From positions 1-58,189 of the forward strand of contig JAYKXP010000222.1 in the NCBI GenBank assembly GCA_037176845.1: a stretch of 58,189 nucleotides of DNA. Reading direction: 5' to 3'. The DNA comes from Paramarasmius palmivorus. Its lineage: Eukaryota; Basidiomycota; Agaricomycetes; Agaricales; Marasmiaceae. The notes beneath the pieces were generated by a model. It was given only the letters and a program-made list of their open reading frames with translations, was not told where the DNA came from and did not search any database. Shown here in pieces: positions 33,701 through 44,600 of the stretch. Numbering within the stretch: the first letter of the stretch is position 1; every line of letters starts with the position of its first letter. Made by a program: the position numbers and the translations under genes.

Positions 33701-34718
33701 TATATCTCCCCTCCTCTCTTACTATCGAGCAGCGCGCAGCATGCCCCGCAGCAGATTTCGGCAAAATGGAACTTCATCTCAGGAATGCACAATGCTCGGA
33801 AAGCCTAGATGAGCTTCGAAACCAGCTCCTCATCAAATCTAGGCTACGTACATATAAGTCTGCTCAAGCACGTCACCAGAAGGACCTTCGACAATCGACC
33901 CACCTCCTGCAGCTGAACGAGGGGAAGATCAGTTTGCATGCGAAGAGGTATGAGGATGCCTGGTATGCTATCCAACGGCTACAGGGAGATGATATATCTT
34001 GGAGAAAGCTGGAGACGACGGATATCCGATGTATGGAGGATCCAGAAGACCAGGCAGTTGGTGTAGCCCGTAAAAAGCTCGGGAAGAGATCTAGGCGGAC
34101 TGGCCAGCTGAGAGCAAAGGAGATATCGAGCGGATCTCAACCACGCAATGCAGATAGCGAGAGTGCGGAAGAAAGTGGGTCAGACGACACGCCAGCAAAA
34201 GTGGAGAAAAGATGGAGGAAGAAGCGTGATGAAATGGTGAAGAAAACCGGCGAGGGTTTTAGAGAGGTATCTTGGATATGGTGGGCGGCTGATGGTGGTG
34301 GTTTTGTTTCTGACGAAAGCCTATACAATGGTATGAGCGACTCAACTCTATCTGCAGCCAGTCTCACCGTTCAATAGGTTTGCGAGTGGAGTGGGCCAAG
34401 CTATACGCGAGGCTTCGTCGATGGCAAGAGGAGGCCCACCTGGTCGAAGAAGAAATGCGTCGAGTGCTTGTATCGCTAGAGTGGAGTGCCAGGCAGTGGG
34501 ACACAAGAGCAGAGGATACGGGATTCACAGGGATTCATGCAGAAGGTGCATCTTCTTATGCACATCGACAAGCTGCTCTATTCCGTAGGCTCAAAGGCAG
34601 CTTTGCAAAGATGTGGGGACAGGATAGTGGTGGTTTGGAAAGGGAAGATGAGCAGGGTGATAAGGAGGAGGCCACTGATATCGAAGGACAGGCGAGCGAA
34701 TATCTCACAGACAGTTAG
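30745..34718 (+). CDS. KDZ transposase
   Basis: A multi-exon gene from ATG 30745. Exon 1 (to 31221) is Ser/Asp/Glu-rich with a basic start (KRSRQKQR). Exon 2 (31271-31489) carries a Cys cluster (CLHCNIMG...CRDC...LCKEC...THR), the CxC-type domain of KDZ transposases. Later exons hold the RNase H-fold core: LAVDACFRLKRK (first catalytic Asp), SYDICCQYSRRF (second Asp, in the 'YDI.CQ' block), and GVGRTDGEGVERNWA (Glu, with a conserved block). The last exons (33490-34376 and 34377-34718) are coiled-coil-like and charged, ending at a TAG at 34716-34718. Total length is roughly 1,050-1,100 residues, normal for the family. Intron joins I checked keep frame (CGG|CAA near 31221/31271, GAG|ATG near 31489/31539). 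It should bind the TIR and subterminal repeats and catalyse cut-and-paste transposition. Confidence 0.9.
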
Positions 34719-34719
34719 G

Positions 34720-34835
34720 CTATCTTTTTTACAAAAGCCAATTTGTTTCCATCTCTTTTACAAAAAAAGTGTTGTTTCCAGCGGCTCTTTTTTGAAAAAT
34801 ACATTTGTTCACCTGTCTACTTTTTTGTCAAATCT
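34720..34835. repeat. Right subterminal repeats (TTTTTTACAAAA type)
   Basis: Three to four units (TTTTTTACAAAAG, TCTTTTACAAAAAAAG, TCTTTTTTGAAAAATAC and a diverged unit) lie between the transposase stop codon and the right TIR. They are the inverse of the units near the left end. Confidence 0.6.
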
Positions 34836-34925
34836 GTCATCCTAAGGCACTGGAGTATAGTCGGTTTGTATTAACGCTATGTCTAGACGGTGCTACGGTG
34901 CAGTCAAACAGCTGTTCATAGGTTC

Positions 34926-35031
34926 TTTGATGTTTTTTTACAAATTTGGATGCGGGGTGTGTGCGTAGATACTTCGGTATTTTATGCAAAAAAGCGTGCT
35001 GAGGATCCACAGAGTTTATTATAAAAAGGGC
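34926..35031 (-). repeat. KDZ right terminal inverted repeat
   Basis: Reverse complement of the left TIR, ending AAAAAGGGC at 35031. The near identity of the arms over about 106 bp, 15 kb apart, defines the element ends. Confidence 0.92.
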
Positions 35032-35039
35032 GCCCGTAC
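35032..35039. other. KDZ target-site duplication, right copy
   Basis: GCCCGTAC directly after the right TIR; partner of 19563-19570. Confidence 0.6.
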
Positions 35040-35714
35040 GGGTGCCTCGGACCTGTAAGTATACTCCTTTCTTTCCTCGTCGTCGTCTGGTCTTGATATG
35101 TGGAATAGTTCTTTCATGAGTGAAGGTATCCGAGCGGGGTTCAAGAAGTGGAGGTACACGTCTGGCGTAGCGGGTTGTGAGCATGGGTGCGTGGTTCTTT
35201 GCATGTGGTATCATTGTCGTGTTCTGATCTTTCGGCAGTGACGTGGACGGGCCGTCGTTTCAGGCCGAGACTGCTGTGGAGGACTTTCTGCGTGGCCTAT
35301 ATCCGCTGATACATCAGGCAGAGCAGGCAGATCAGACTCTGACGGCTATGAGAGAAGCTTTCGGAAAGGTACACGTCGAGCATCCTTCCTTGGATAGAGG
35401 GGCCATCTATCCTGTTGCGCATATTGTCACCATTATTCAAGATTGCATGAACGCTGTGGAATACATCTGCTTGTGTGACGATGTCAAGGTGCGTGATATC
35501 GAGTGGCTCTCTTTTCGGGGTTTTGTGTTGCTGATCCTATCTTCAGTTCACGCTTGACTTCGCTGTCAACGGAGAAGGTACCTCGGTGTGGACGACATGC
35601 AAGATTATGGTGCCTGCAGAATGGTTGGCTGAGGTGAAAGAGGAGGTGGAGGTGTGGCACGACGACGACTTCAAGTATGCCAGATTGACGTTGAATATCA
35701 TTGCTATTGACTAG
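35032..35714 (+). CDS. NTase-fold F-box-like protein, copy 1, 3' part
   Basis: Resumes directly after the KDZ right TIR. A short exon piece ends at the GTAAGT donor at 35055. An exon after GGAATAG at about 35110 has FMSEGIRAGFKKW, matching FFLNDDGRYQAIDRWW in the intact paralog. A longer exon has FLRGLYPL and IIQDCMNAVEYICLCDDVKVR (paralog: TILQCMKEVQNTGLCDDIEVR). The last exon has SVWTTCKIMVP and ends at TAG 35714 (paralog SVWTTCVILVP). Intron positions agree with the copy at 52700-54653. Joining the two halves at the target duplication leaves the upstream exon in a splice phase different from the paralog. Either a small indel has occurred or another splice site is used. Confidence 0.75.
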
Positions 35715-36076
35715 GGTAGCGCCACTGTGCTGGCGGTGTCTTTGACTTCATTTTCTGTTACCTTTACTTAGATGTGTTTCTTTCTCCCGCTGCTGGACTG
35801 CTTTTCGTGGTGTTGTGTGCGTCGTCTTCGTGTTAGTTCCTTGCCGGAGATGTACCTGTTCTGTTTTCTTCGTTTCGTGTATCCGTTTGCGTCCCTCGTT
35901 AGTGTGTTGTTCTGGCTTTCGGCTGTTTTTTTGTTTTCCTCTTTTCCTATTCGCCTAGCTTCCGATGAATGTGTACTGAGCCGATGGGAATCGATTGCCT
36001 TTTTTGTTCGATTGAGTTGGGCCGCGTGTAGGCCCCTTTTTCCTTTCCTTTCCTTTCCTTTCCTTCCCTTGACCTC
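35715..36076. other. Intergenic spacer with TTTCC microsatellite
   Basis: T-rich on the + strand. A run of about six TTTCC units lies at 36038-36068, immediately before the next gene's ATG. No gene recognised. Confidence 0.5.
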
Positions 36077-36467
36077 ATGGAGACTAGTTCTTTTTCTACC
36101 TCGAGCGATGTAGTGGTGAGTTGTGGGTCGTCTGAGTCCTCATACTTTTTTTCTAACCCTTGTTGTTCTGAAGAGTGGCGGCGAAGTCAAGCGTGTGCTC
36201 AATTTTCTTCTTGGGTATGCTGGAGACGGCACGGGGGAAGGAGGCGTAGGCGTGGCTTCTATGCAGGATTTACATGCTTATTATCAGAGACAATTGGCGG
36301 GTGAGTTCGTTGCCGTTTGATGCTGATGCTGCGATGAGCTGACTGGACGTCCAGCCAGAGACGATGCTATTCGAAATTTGAGTGAGGTGCTGGCAAGTAT
36401 CGACGCCTCCTCCGTCCGTAGGCCAAAACTAGGGAACTCCCGGTTCGTCTTTGGGAATGGAACGTAG
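36077..36467 (+). CDS. Small protein of unknown function (about 93 residues)
   Basis: Three exons: ATG 36077 to a GTGAGT donor at about 36116; an exon after CTGAAG with GGEVKRVLNFLLGYAGDG and YYQRQLA to a GTGAGT donor near 36301; and a last exon after CGTCCAG ending TAG 36467. All joins keep frame. The middle exon has one predicted amphipathic helix (VKRVLNFLLGY) and a Gly-rich turn. The YYQRQL phrase also occurs in the gene at 8423-9643 (QYYQRQLVNG), hinting at a shared module. It sits downstream of the split NTase gene on the same strand. Confidence 0.5.
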
Positions 36468-36505
36468 TACACTCCTCGTGACCCTCATTGTCCGCAAGGT
36501 TATAT

Positions 36506-37120
36506 ATGGAGAAGGCTCTTGCAACGGTGGTTCCCGATCTGCATGCATTCCCGTTCGAATCTGGCGAGAATGGTGCGTCTTGAGCTCTCTTCTTTTGTTT
36601 GTATTTTTGAAAGGGGTTCTCTAGACTGGGAAAGGGAGCTGGACGCTGCTTCCCAGGTCTCTCTCAGTCTTCTTGGCCTTTTCAGTGGTGTACGCGTGCT
36701 GGATGTGGAGGCCTTTCCGGGGCGGTACGACAGCACAGTGGAATATAGATGTATGTGTTCGCTGTCCGGCTTTCGCAAAGCCAGGGATTCGGCTGGTGCA
36801 TTGTGTGGGTTGGTTTGTTTTCTGTCCTCTCCAATACTGATCCTTTTTGTCAGCATATCGGTTTTCGTTATGCTTTTCGTTTCTGGACGCTTCGAACGGG
36901 CTTTCTATGGATCTCTCTTCGCTAGAATGTGTGGTGGAATACCTTCCCGGCGAGCTCATAGGTCGGGATCCGAGTGCGTTGCCGAATCTGCGCCCATATC
37001 TGTCGCCGACTAGATTCCCGATCACTTTCCTTCCTTTGTTCATCCACAGATTGTGCTATGCTTTTGACAACGCCGCTGGTACTACATCTGGTCAAGCTCT
37101 TGACACGGTGGTGGCGTGAG
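36506..37120 (+). CDS. Possible multi-exon gene, poorly resolved
   Basis: ATG 36506 opens MEKALATVVPDLHAF, followed by a GTGCGT donor and an exon after CTCTAG at 36619 with DWERELDAASQVSLSLLGLF. Further open stretches to about 37120 include LSSLECVVEYLPGELIG. The joins after 36740 are ambiguous. It could be a separate short gene or the 5' exons of the gene that I start at 37269. Confidence 0.3.
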
Positions 37121-37187
37121 CTTTGCTTTACGTTGCGATCTTTTTTTCGTGCTCCTTTCTCTTATGTAATCATACTAGTGCCTTTTT

Positions 37188-37208
37188 TTGGGGGGGGTGG
37201 GGGTGGGA
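37188..37208. repeat. G-rich homopolymer-like tract
   Basis: GGGGGGGGTGGGGGTGGG lies directly upstream of the gene at 37269. Such tracts are prone to sequencing length errors and may form G-quadruplexes. Confidence 0.7.
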
Positions 37209-37268
37209 TTCAATACTAGCTCTTCCTTTTCGTCTGCCATCATCTTCGTGCCGCGATCTTACTTCGAC

Positions 37269-40200
37269 ATGTCTTCTGAGCACCTCTTGACTTGCGAACC
37301 TCTTGTTGGCGAGAGAGTTCCAGTGTCTACCCCACAGGAAATGGATTTCGATGTCCAACCTGCTGAGCTCGAGCCAGCTCATGCGGCGTTGTTAACAAAG
37401 ATGCCTTGGTTTACCAACGTTCTAGCTCCCTCGTGTACGGATTCCGATGTCTTGCCGCAAGGTCTGAAGGTACGTGTGGACGTCCTCGTCTTCGATGATT
37501 TGGAATTGACATCGCTTGGAACCTCAGTCTATGGAAGAATCCCTCCTGAACACGTATCGTGATGCTTGTTCGAAGCAGACGTTTCGAGATGTTGTGGGGA
37601 ATCGCATCACCTTGTCACCCAATCAGAAATCTGCGGATCCCTTTGTGGCAGTGGTTTTTGCGTTTAGGTTCTTGGATGTAGCTTCTCTCGTATATGGTCA
37701 AATTGGGTCGAAAAGGGGCCCGAGTGGGGCAAGGGTGGTGCCGCGTTCGAGTTTTGGGGAACCTACCTGCACTCTGGTACGATTGCTGTTTGTTTCGACG
37801 GGCTGTTTTTCCCTTTTCTGACTTTCTGCTTGAAGAGGGGTGTACGCTCGCTGGGCCAGGGCTGGGCCAGGGCTGGGCCAGGGTAATAGAGGAAATCTAT
37901 GTTGCTTTCAGCACCAGCGAGGCGGTTCGGAATCCTGTTCATAGTTTTGGCGACAGTGACAGGCCTTCCTCGCGACAGCTGGTGCTTGCTGCTCTTCATC
38001 GTCTGGACGGTCTTACGCAAGGTAATGGCACATTGGCAGTTGTGAAAGCCCTTTGTAACTTGGAGGCCACGGCTTTCTTCATGAATTATATGTTGCGGGT
38101 GCGTCAGAGCTTGGATGACCTCGAGTCTGCTGTACTGATCTTTGCTGTCCAGGGACATCATGACTTTCCACCGCAGTGGAGGATTCTCGTCTCTGAGCTG
38201 AAGAGGTGAGAGGTATTTTGGTTTGCCTGGTTTGTCTTGATTCAAATTGTCTTGTAGTGCTGCAGCTCGGGAAGGTTTCGCCTGCAACGTCGCAGCGAAT
38301 CTACCGCCTATGACCAGGCTTCGCCAGCCTCTATTCATGGCCCTGGCCATTTCTCCGCTCGTGCTACTTGCAGATATCTCCGCCACTTCTGCCAATCTCA
38401 CGAGGCTGCATATGCTCAGGGTACGTTATTTTTGATTGCCTGGTTGCATGATTTCCTTGGTCGACTGTTTTCTCGCGTGTGTTTTCATGATTCGTGGCAG
38501 TTGGGTCGGATTCCGTGTTTATTGTGGGGGTAGCTTCGCTTGTCTTGGCAGCCTTTCACCTTGTTGGCGTTTCCGTGTTTCTGCGGAGGTTTCTTCTGTG
38601 CTTTTGTTTCCCGTTTATCTAAAAGCGTGCAAACGATGCTCATACGTTCATTCAGGCGTGGTATCACTACGGTAGTCAAAGACCTCAGACCTTGCAGAAG
38701 GTAGAGGTTGCTTTATGGAAACGACTTTTTGCGATGGCCAGAGGCGAAATGACGGCGTCTGAGGCGTTGGGCTCGTTTCTATCCGAGTCTCTGCCCCTTC
38801 TTCCGCTTGCAGCGCGAGAACAGCGTTTCTTTGACCCAGGTAGGCGTTATTTTGGTCTGGTATTCTCTTTTGCTTACTTTTCTTGGTCTAGCGTTGGGCT
38901 GTGTAGCATGTATGCCTGTCGGGCTTTCTTACGAGGTTGCTGGAGTTCCAAAAGAGTTTATTGATGCTACCCTTGCGGCACATCTTCGTCGGTCGAGTTC
39001 CAGGTCGTCGTGTCTAGGTGACGCGACTAATCCCTCAGGTTAGAGATAGCTATCGGGTTCTTTGCTTCGTTTGACGAGTTGTTCCAGATTCCGTTTCAGA
39101 GGGCGAGCTGACGAATATTGCCTCTGCCAGTTCGTCTGATAATCGAGGTGTGTTTTTTCGGGTTTTTTCTTGTCGTGTTGGTGGGGTGATTGAACCGGCG
39201 ACAGGGAGGGACGGTCCTCGTGCTATCTCTGACGAGGCGGCTATTGATAGTCCATTGACTCCGGTGTCGACCTCTGGCTCGGAATCCTTTCCGTCTGCTC
39301 GTGTCGGTGGACAACCAGTGTCGCCTTTATCTTCGTGTTCGGCCGCTCCTTCGTCACCGCTCGAAACAAACGGGTGGTTGTTGCCGTTGGCGACTGCTTT
39401 AACATCCAGGGCCCTTGCGGGGCGCGAAAAGCAGGTAAAACGAAGCAAGAGGTTGCAGCCAGTCCTACGGCAAGTTTCGCTGTTTCCTGCGGTTCAGGCG
39501 TACAGCAGAAGGATGGTGAGCATACAATAATACGTCGTTTTCTGCTCTTACCCAGATATTATAGAGGGCAAGAGGTCAGGCGTTCCTTTTCGTGAGTCCA
39601 GACGGACGAAACAGGGCGTATTGGGCAGCGTTTTATGTAGGCATTGACTTCTATCTCGGGAATTCCTGCTTCTAACGTTTCTTCTCTCGGTTTGGCTCAG
39701 GATCTAGAGCAGTATGCTAGATTGAATCTTCTTGTTGACAGGAGTAACCTATATCAGCGCGAAAGCGGGCATTCTGAACTGTTTGTGAAGATGACCTCAG
39801 ATGGAGATGTTGTTGATACGGGAGCCGTGTCTGTTGCCGTACGTGGATCTGCGATTCGACATCTGATCTGGCTGGACTCGACGGAGTGTGCCCGTTTCGA
39901 CGAACACTCTGGTCTGGGGAGGATGCTCTCTGCGGGCTTTATTTGTGTGCGAGGACCGGATAGAGCCAGACGTTCGTTTGAAAGAGACGAATTGTCTTCG
40001 GTGGGTCCTTGCTTTCTTCCCCGCACTGCTGTAGGTGGGTGTGCTTTCATCGGATATCGAGTACTCGTGTTAACACCGACTTTTGATTTAGACCTGTCGA
40101 TATCTGATTTGGAGGAGAATCCCTCTGAGAAGTTCGTTTCCGCTTCTTTCGCTGACTTCTCTGTTCAGCTCGACAACGCTCTGTCTGGGAAGACAATGAT

Positions 40201-41571
40201 TTTTTTAGATGTCCCTTGTACTGACGAACCAAGTGGCACGGAATCACTGTATACCAGCCTGTTTTCGGAAGTTTACGCGTCAGAGCTTCCCGGTTGCCGC
40301 AGTAATTGTGGTGAATTGGATAGGAAGACATTCGTGTCTCGAGTGGTCGCGAGCGCGCACGCCTTGCTGGAATACAATTCAAGTCCGGCAGGTCTGAATA
40401 CGGAATTGGCTGTGGAGAGTGGAGCTGTAGTGGTGTTTCTAGGTGCCAGGAGAGAAGACTTTTCCTTTCTCGCAGAAGTGGAAAGTTTTAAACCTCGTTC
40501 TGCCTGGTGTTTCGCTTTGGCGCCGGATGCAATGGGTCTGCTCCTGCTTCCAGGGGACAAATGGTTCGTCTTTCTCTCTGTTCTTCACTCTTTACCTCGT
40601 GTGTCGCCCTGTTTCTTGCTCCGTTTTCACTGGTCTTGTGTTTTTGTACTAATGATTTTCTGATTAGTATCTTTCGAGGCGGAACCCCCTATTCTGTCCT
40701 TACCCTTGAGGCCACGATTTTTCGATCCAGGAGTTTTTACAGTAGCGCTACGATGGACCACAGCTACTGGGCAATACTGCACCACTTCTTTCGCTCGACC
40801 GTTGACTTGGATAGGTGTTATCGACATCATCTTATTCTCTGTCGAATGGTCGCTCACTGGCACGACATCATAGTCAACTATTCCTTTCGATTATTCGGAC
40901 GAGCCGATGCGAAGGCTTTGCACTCGATGCATCTGCCGGAGCTGACGTCGGTGGACGGCTTACTGCAGCTGTTTTCTCTCTTGGCTCTCGTTGAGCTTGG
41001 ACCTGTTCTGGTGCACGGTCGGTACGTGGACGACGAGCGTTGGAAAGAGGTGGATAAGCTGTATGGTTCACATCGAGGTCTCAGGCAAGAAGTGATCTCT
41101 GCTCTGGACTCGCTACTTGTTTTGACGAATACGGCGGACGGGGAGAGTCTTACGATTGGGATGATGTGGGAATCCTTCTTCGTACAACAATGCGTCACCG
41201 TGGTTGCCGTGTCTCGAACAGTGGATCATCCTCACGCGTCCGCGATAGCAATAGAATCTGCTCTCTTCCACGACTTGCGGAGGCGTAACCTTCCGGTTGC
41301 TCGGGCGGTTGACAGGATACTGCAGGGCGGTTCGCATGTTATGGGAAAAAGCGGAGACTATGTCTTGCTCTACGAAGACTGCATGTCCCTTGTATGGCGT
41401 TTTCGTTCAGATCTTTTGGCGTCTTATTCGGTTTCTATTTCCCAATGGGGTCGTTCTCGAGAGGCGACGAATGTAGGCGTGTTCGAGTGTCCTCGGCCGG
41501 TCAGGAAGCGAACACTTGTCGAAGAAGAGCTTGTCGCAATTAGTAGGGGAGAGAAGCGTGTTCGACGGTAG
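37269..41571 (+). CDS. Large multi-exon protein of unknown function
   Basis: Exon 1 (ATG 37269) ends at LPQGLK. Exon 2 starts SMEESLLNTYRD after CTCAG. A long exon (about 37880-38207, GNGTLAVVKALCNLEATAFF) follows. The next begins SAAAREGF; a ~230-nt intron leads to AWYHYGSQRP, and later exons are Ser-rich (RRSSSRSSC, EGELTNIASASSS). At 39703 an exon starts DLEQYARLNLLVD and runs to about 40562. The last part ends KRTLVEEELVA...GEKRVRR at 41571. The phases I checked close. There are no recognised catalytic motifs. The middle is disordered and the C-terminus basic. One junction (40667-40870) can be read as a straight exon or as FEAEPPILSLPLRPRF plus a ~59-nt intron. It may be two genes, with the second starting near 39644. 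An 11-bp tandem repeat (GCTGGGCCAGG x3) lies at 37850-37882, just before the third exon. The gene ends about 60 bp before the RepHel frame. Confidence 0.5.
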
Positions 41572-41632
41572 CCGAGTTGCGAGTAATGTAGCGCTTTTAA
41601 CATAGACAGCTGTATATCTAGAATGCTGTGCT

Positions 41633-44600
41633 GTGAAATTGTCAGTGTCTTGGGTATCTTTCGCTTTCGTTAGTTTGCCTTTCCTTACTCCCTCGATGAA
41701 GCGTTCGCTGTGGTATTGTGGCTTGTCTTGTGCGTGTTTTCTTATGCTGTATGTTCGCGTGCTGATACGTCTTTCAGTCTCCTTGGTATTGCTTTTGGGT
41801 GATGTCTCGATCTTCCGAAGACAAACCTCTCGGTTTGGCTCCAGTTCCCCACGCTCCAGTGCTGTGGAATCACAGTCTGAGAATCTCCTCCCGCCGGTTT
41901 CCGGTCTCCGGAATAACTATGTTTACTCGCACTCCAGCGAAAACGAAATCATTTCGTCTCGCAAGTGGAGTGAATCTCTTCTCGACTCCTACGGGAATCT
42001 CTCCTCGTCACCCGTTTCGTGTTCCTCGCTCCTCTGCGAGATGTCGGGTCTTTTTTCTTCTTTTGCTCCTTGTAGTCGATGCATTCGTCGATTCTTCTAC
42101 AAACCAGGGGTCGGTTGTGGTTTAGGTGTGGGCAACCTGGCAGGGCCCTCTATCCTGTGCCCTCGCAGCTCTTCTTGCGCGTGTCTGGAGCTTCCTAATC
42201 TCGAGATACGAAGGTTCCGTGAGCATGTAATCGATTCCGGTCTTTCTGAATTAATAGCGGACCTGGATTTTGTACCTGCCGCAGTGAACGTCTGTGATGC
42301 ATGTCTGTCCTGGGTAGTCACTCCTAGTCTCGAGTCACAGGAAGTAGCGTATTCCGTGCCGTACTTCAGATCATCCAGGGTTTTGCAGTTATCGATGCCC
42401 CGTTATGGTTTTTCATTGCTGCTTGGTGCCGTTTCGGGTCTTGCAATGTGGGGATGCGTCGTGGAGATGTATCGGGTTCTTTTGACTGTGGTCTCCCTAG
42501 TCCTTTGTTGTCTGAGAGCGTGTTCGTACCAGACTCTGTTTTTACGACATGACTTTCGCGCCTTCATGGTCGTTTCGATCTATCGCTGTCTCTTTGGTCT
42601 TCGTCGCAGCCTGCCCTTTCTGGTACTGATCAGTTCTCTCGTCGTCGGATTGAATTCTGGTCCAGCAAGAGCTCCACTGTTCGGTTCTACAGGGCCCGGT
42701 TTCTCAAGGCGGGTTTCGTATGTCATTGCCGATGCGAATGCCCAACATGACCGCCTGCCAAATGATCATGACAACTACTTGCCTTTCGCGCGTTTACAGG
42801 GTGGTGGCAGGCGGCCGTTGATCCCCTGGAATATTCTTGAACCTCATGTCTCTGAATCTTCCTGTGCCTTTGTTCTTGGTGATTCTCGGAGATATACATT
42901 TGGTTTGCATGTCGTATCAGAAGACACACAGGAGTTGGTAGCCAGAGACGATGATCTTGTTGCCGATATTCCACTCCAAGCACTCCTGCCCTATATGAGC
43001 ATGTCTGACGGACGGCGTGCAGCGAAGCTCCATGGATGTGCTAGGAGCACCTGCATGTCTGTCCCTGAGCTACAGGAGTTTTTTGAACAGCATCATTGTG
43101 TCACATGCCCCGATACTGTCACCATAATTAGAACCCAACAGTCTGTTGTAGAGCGTAGGCGTGCTGCTCAACGTAGACGCAGGAAGACTGTTGCAAACAA
43201 AGGCTGTCCTACACCAATGTCGTCTGAGTTGTCACCTGGATTGATGGACTCTCTGCTTTTGTCTCGGTTGCCAGACCTCCTTGGAACAGAATTTCCGCCA
43301 CCTCCTTTGACTGATGATGCCGTTAGAGCTATGTTAGAGCAAGCTTGTTCAAACATAGACCCTCGGTGTTTTGAAGAGTCTGGGTGTGCTGTATGCGGCC
43401 AACTGGTTGCCGTTGCTGACTCTACACCTGTAAGAGGCGTCAAGAGGTTGCTGCGTCATCTGGAATCGAATGGAGTGACTAGAAAAGAACGGTTTTCGCC
43501 TGACGAACCAATTGAAGAGCTGGGTGGGCCTGTGCATCTGTCAACATGTAGCCTCGTATGCAAGTCTTGCAGATCTTCGCTTCACAATGGCAAGGTGCCT
43601 GTGATGTCTCTTGCAAACGGGTTTTGGTTAGGGGAAGTCCCAGATGTCTTAAGGTCCTTGTCCTATGTGGAGAAACTTCTGGTGGCTCGAGTGAGACACA
43701 CAGCTGTTTTTGTTCGAATTGCAACTGGTGGCAGAAAAATGAAAGCCAATGCCATGGCATTTGAAGCACCTATACCAAAGGTATATGACATGCTGCCCCC
43801 TCCACGTGCCGATATAGAGGAGGTACTTGCCATTCTGTTTACAGGCCCAGAAAAACCCTCTATTGAAGACTACATGAAAACACCACTGCTTGTCAGAAGG
43901 AACGTAGTCAAAGACGCCCTTACATGGCTCATCCTGAACCATGTAGACTATGCAGACGTAAAACTTTCTGAGGATGCCTTGAGAGAGTACAGTGAAGAGG
44001 TCCCTCCGTGTGCTGTTATATGGCGAGAAGCAGAACATAACAAGAATATTGAATCTGAAGCAGTAAATGACAACGAAGAGGAAGATGGTACAGACGAGGG
44101 TGCTTGTGCGTTTACTGTGCATGGTCTAACATCAGAGCAGCTTTCAGCTTATACAATGGAAGAGATTACAGGCATTGCTACAACATATTTCAACAATGGA
44201 GGCAAAGTGCTTGGCATTGGCCGGAAGGAGAATGGGGAATCTGTTTGGAACAATCCTTCATTGTATCCTAAGATGTTTCCTTGGCTGTTTCCCTATGGAC
44301 TGGGGGGTATAGGATCGTGTAAGATTAGTGATTCAGCACACAAGAAATTTCTTCTTATGTACCACGACAAGCGATTTCAGGTGGATGAGAACTTTCCCAT
44401 TGTCGCATTTAGCCATGAACAGGTGAAGTCTGCTACACAGGCTGGATGGTTGCTTGCTGACAAAGCATCTTTTAAGACTGTTGCTGGACGATTGCTCGGT
44501 CTTGATCAAGATGTTTTACAGAAACTTGCTGAGCGTATGTGCAGCGGGGAGAAGGTTGTTCCCCAGACACAAGAGGAGGTGAATTGCTTCAAAGCCCTAT

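Larger units (their letters stand above)
19571..35031 (+). mobile_element. KDZ (Kyakuja-Dileera-Zisupton) DNA transposon, 15.46 kb
   Basis: Both ends carry long inverted repeats, flanked by an imperfect 8-bp duplication (GGCCGTCC / GCCCGTAC, 6 of 8). Inside are a KDZ transposase with a Cys-cluster domain and RNase H-like catalytic motifs, plus a TET/JBP dioxygenase, the combination described for fungal KDZ elements. Other passengers are a long accessory gene, two short related genes and a Ras GTPase. All main reading frames appear open, so the element may be recent or active, although the mismatched target duplication argues against a very recent insertion. It interrupts exon 3 of an NTase-fold gene. 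Confidence 0.88.

Noticed and set aside
41600..41640. CTAG near 41630 as an alternative Helitron border
   Set aside because: No hairpin at the right distance, and it lies upstream of RepHel, where a 3' end is not expected.
41799..42125. Alternative 108-codon frame as the true RepHel first exon
   Set aside because: Plausible ATG at 41802, but no good intron joins it to the conserved region; kept only as a caution about the RepHel start.
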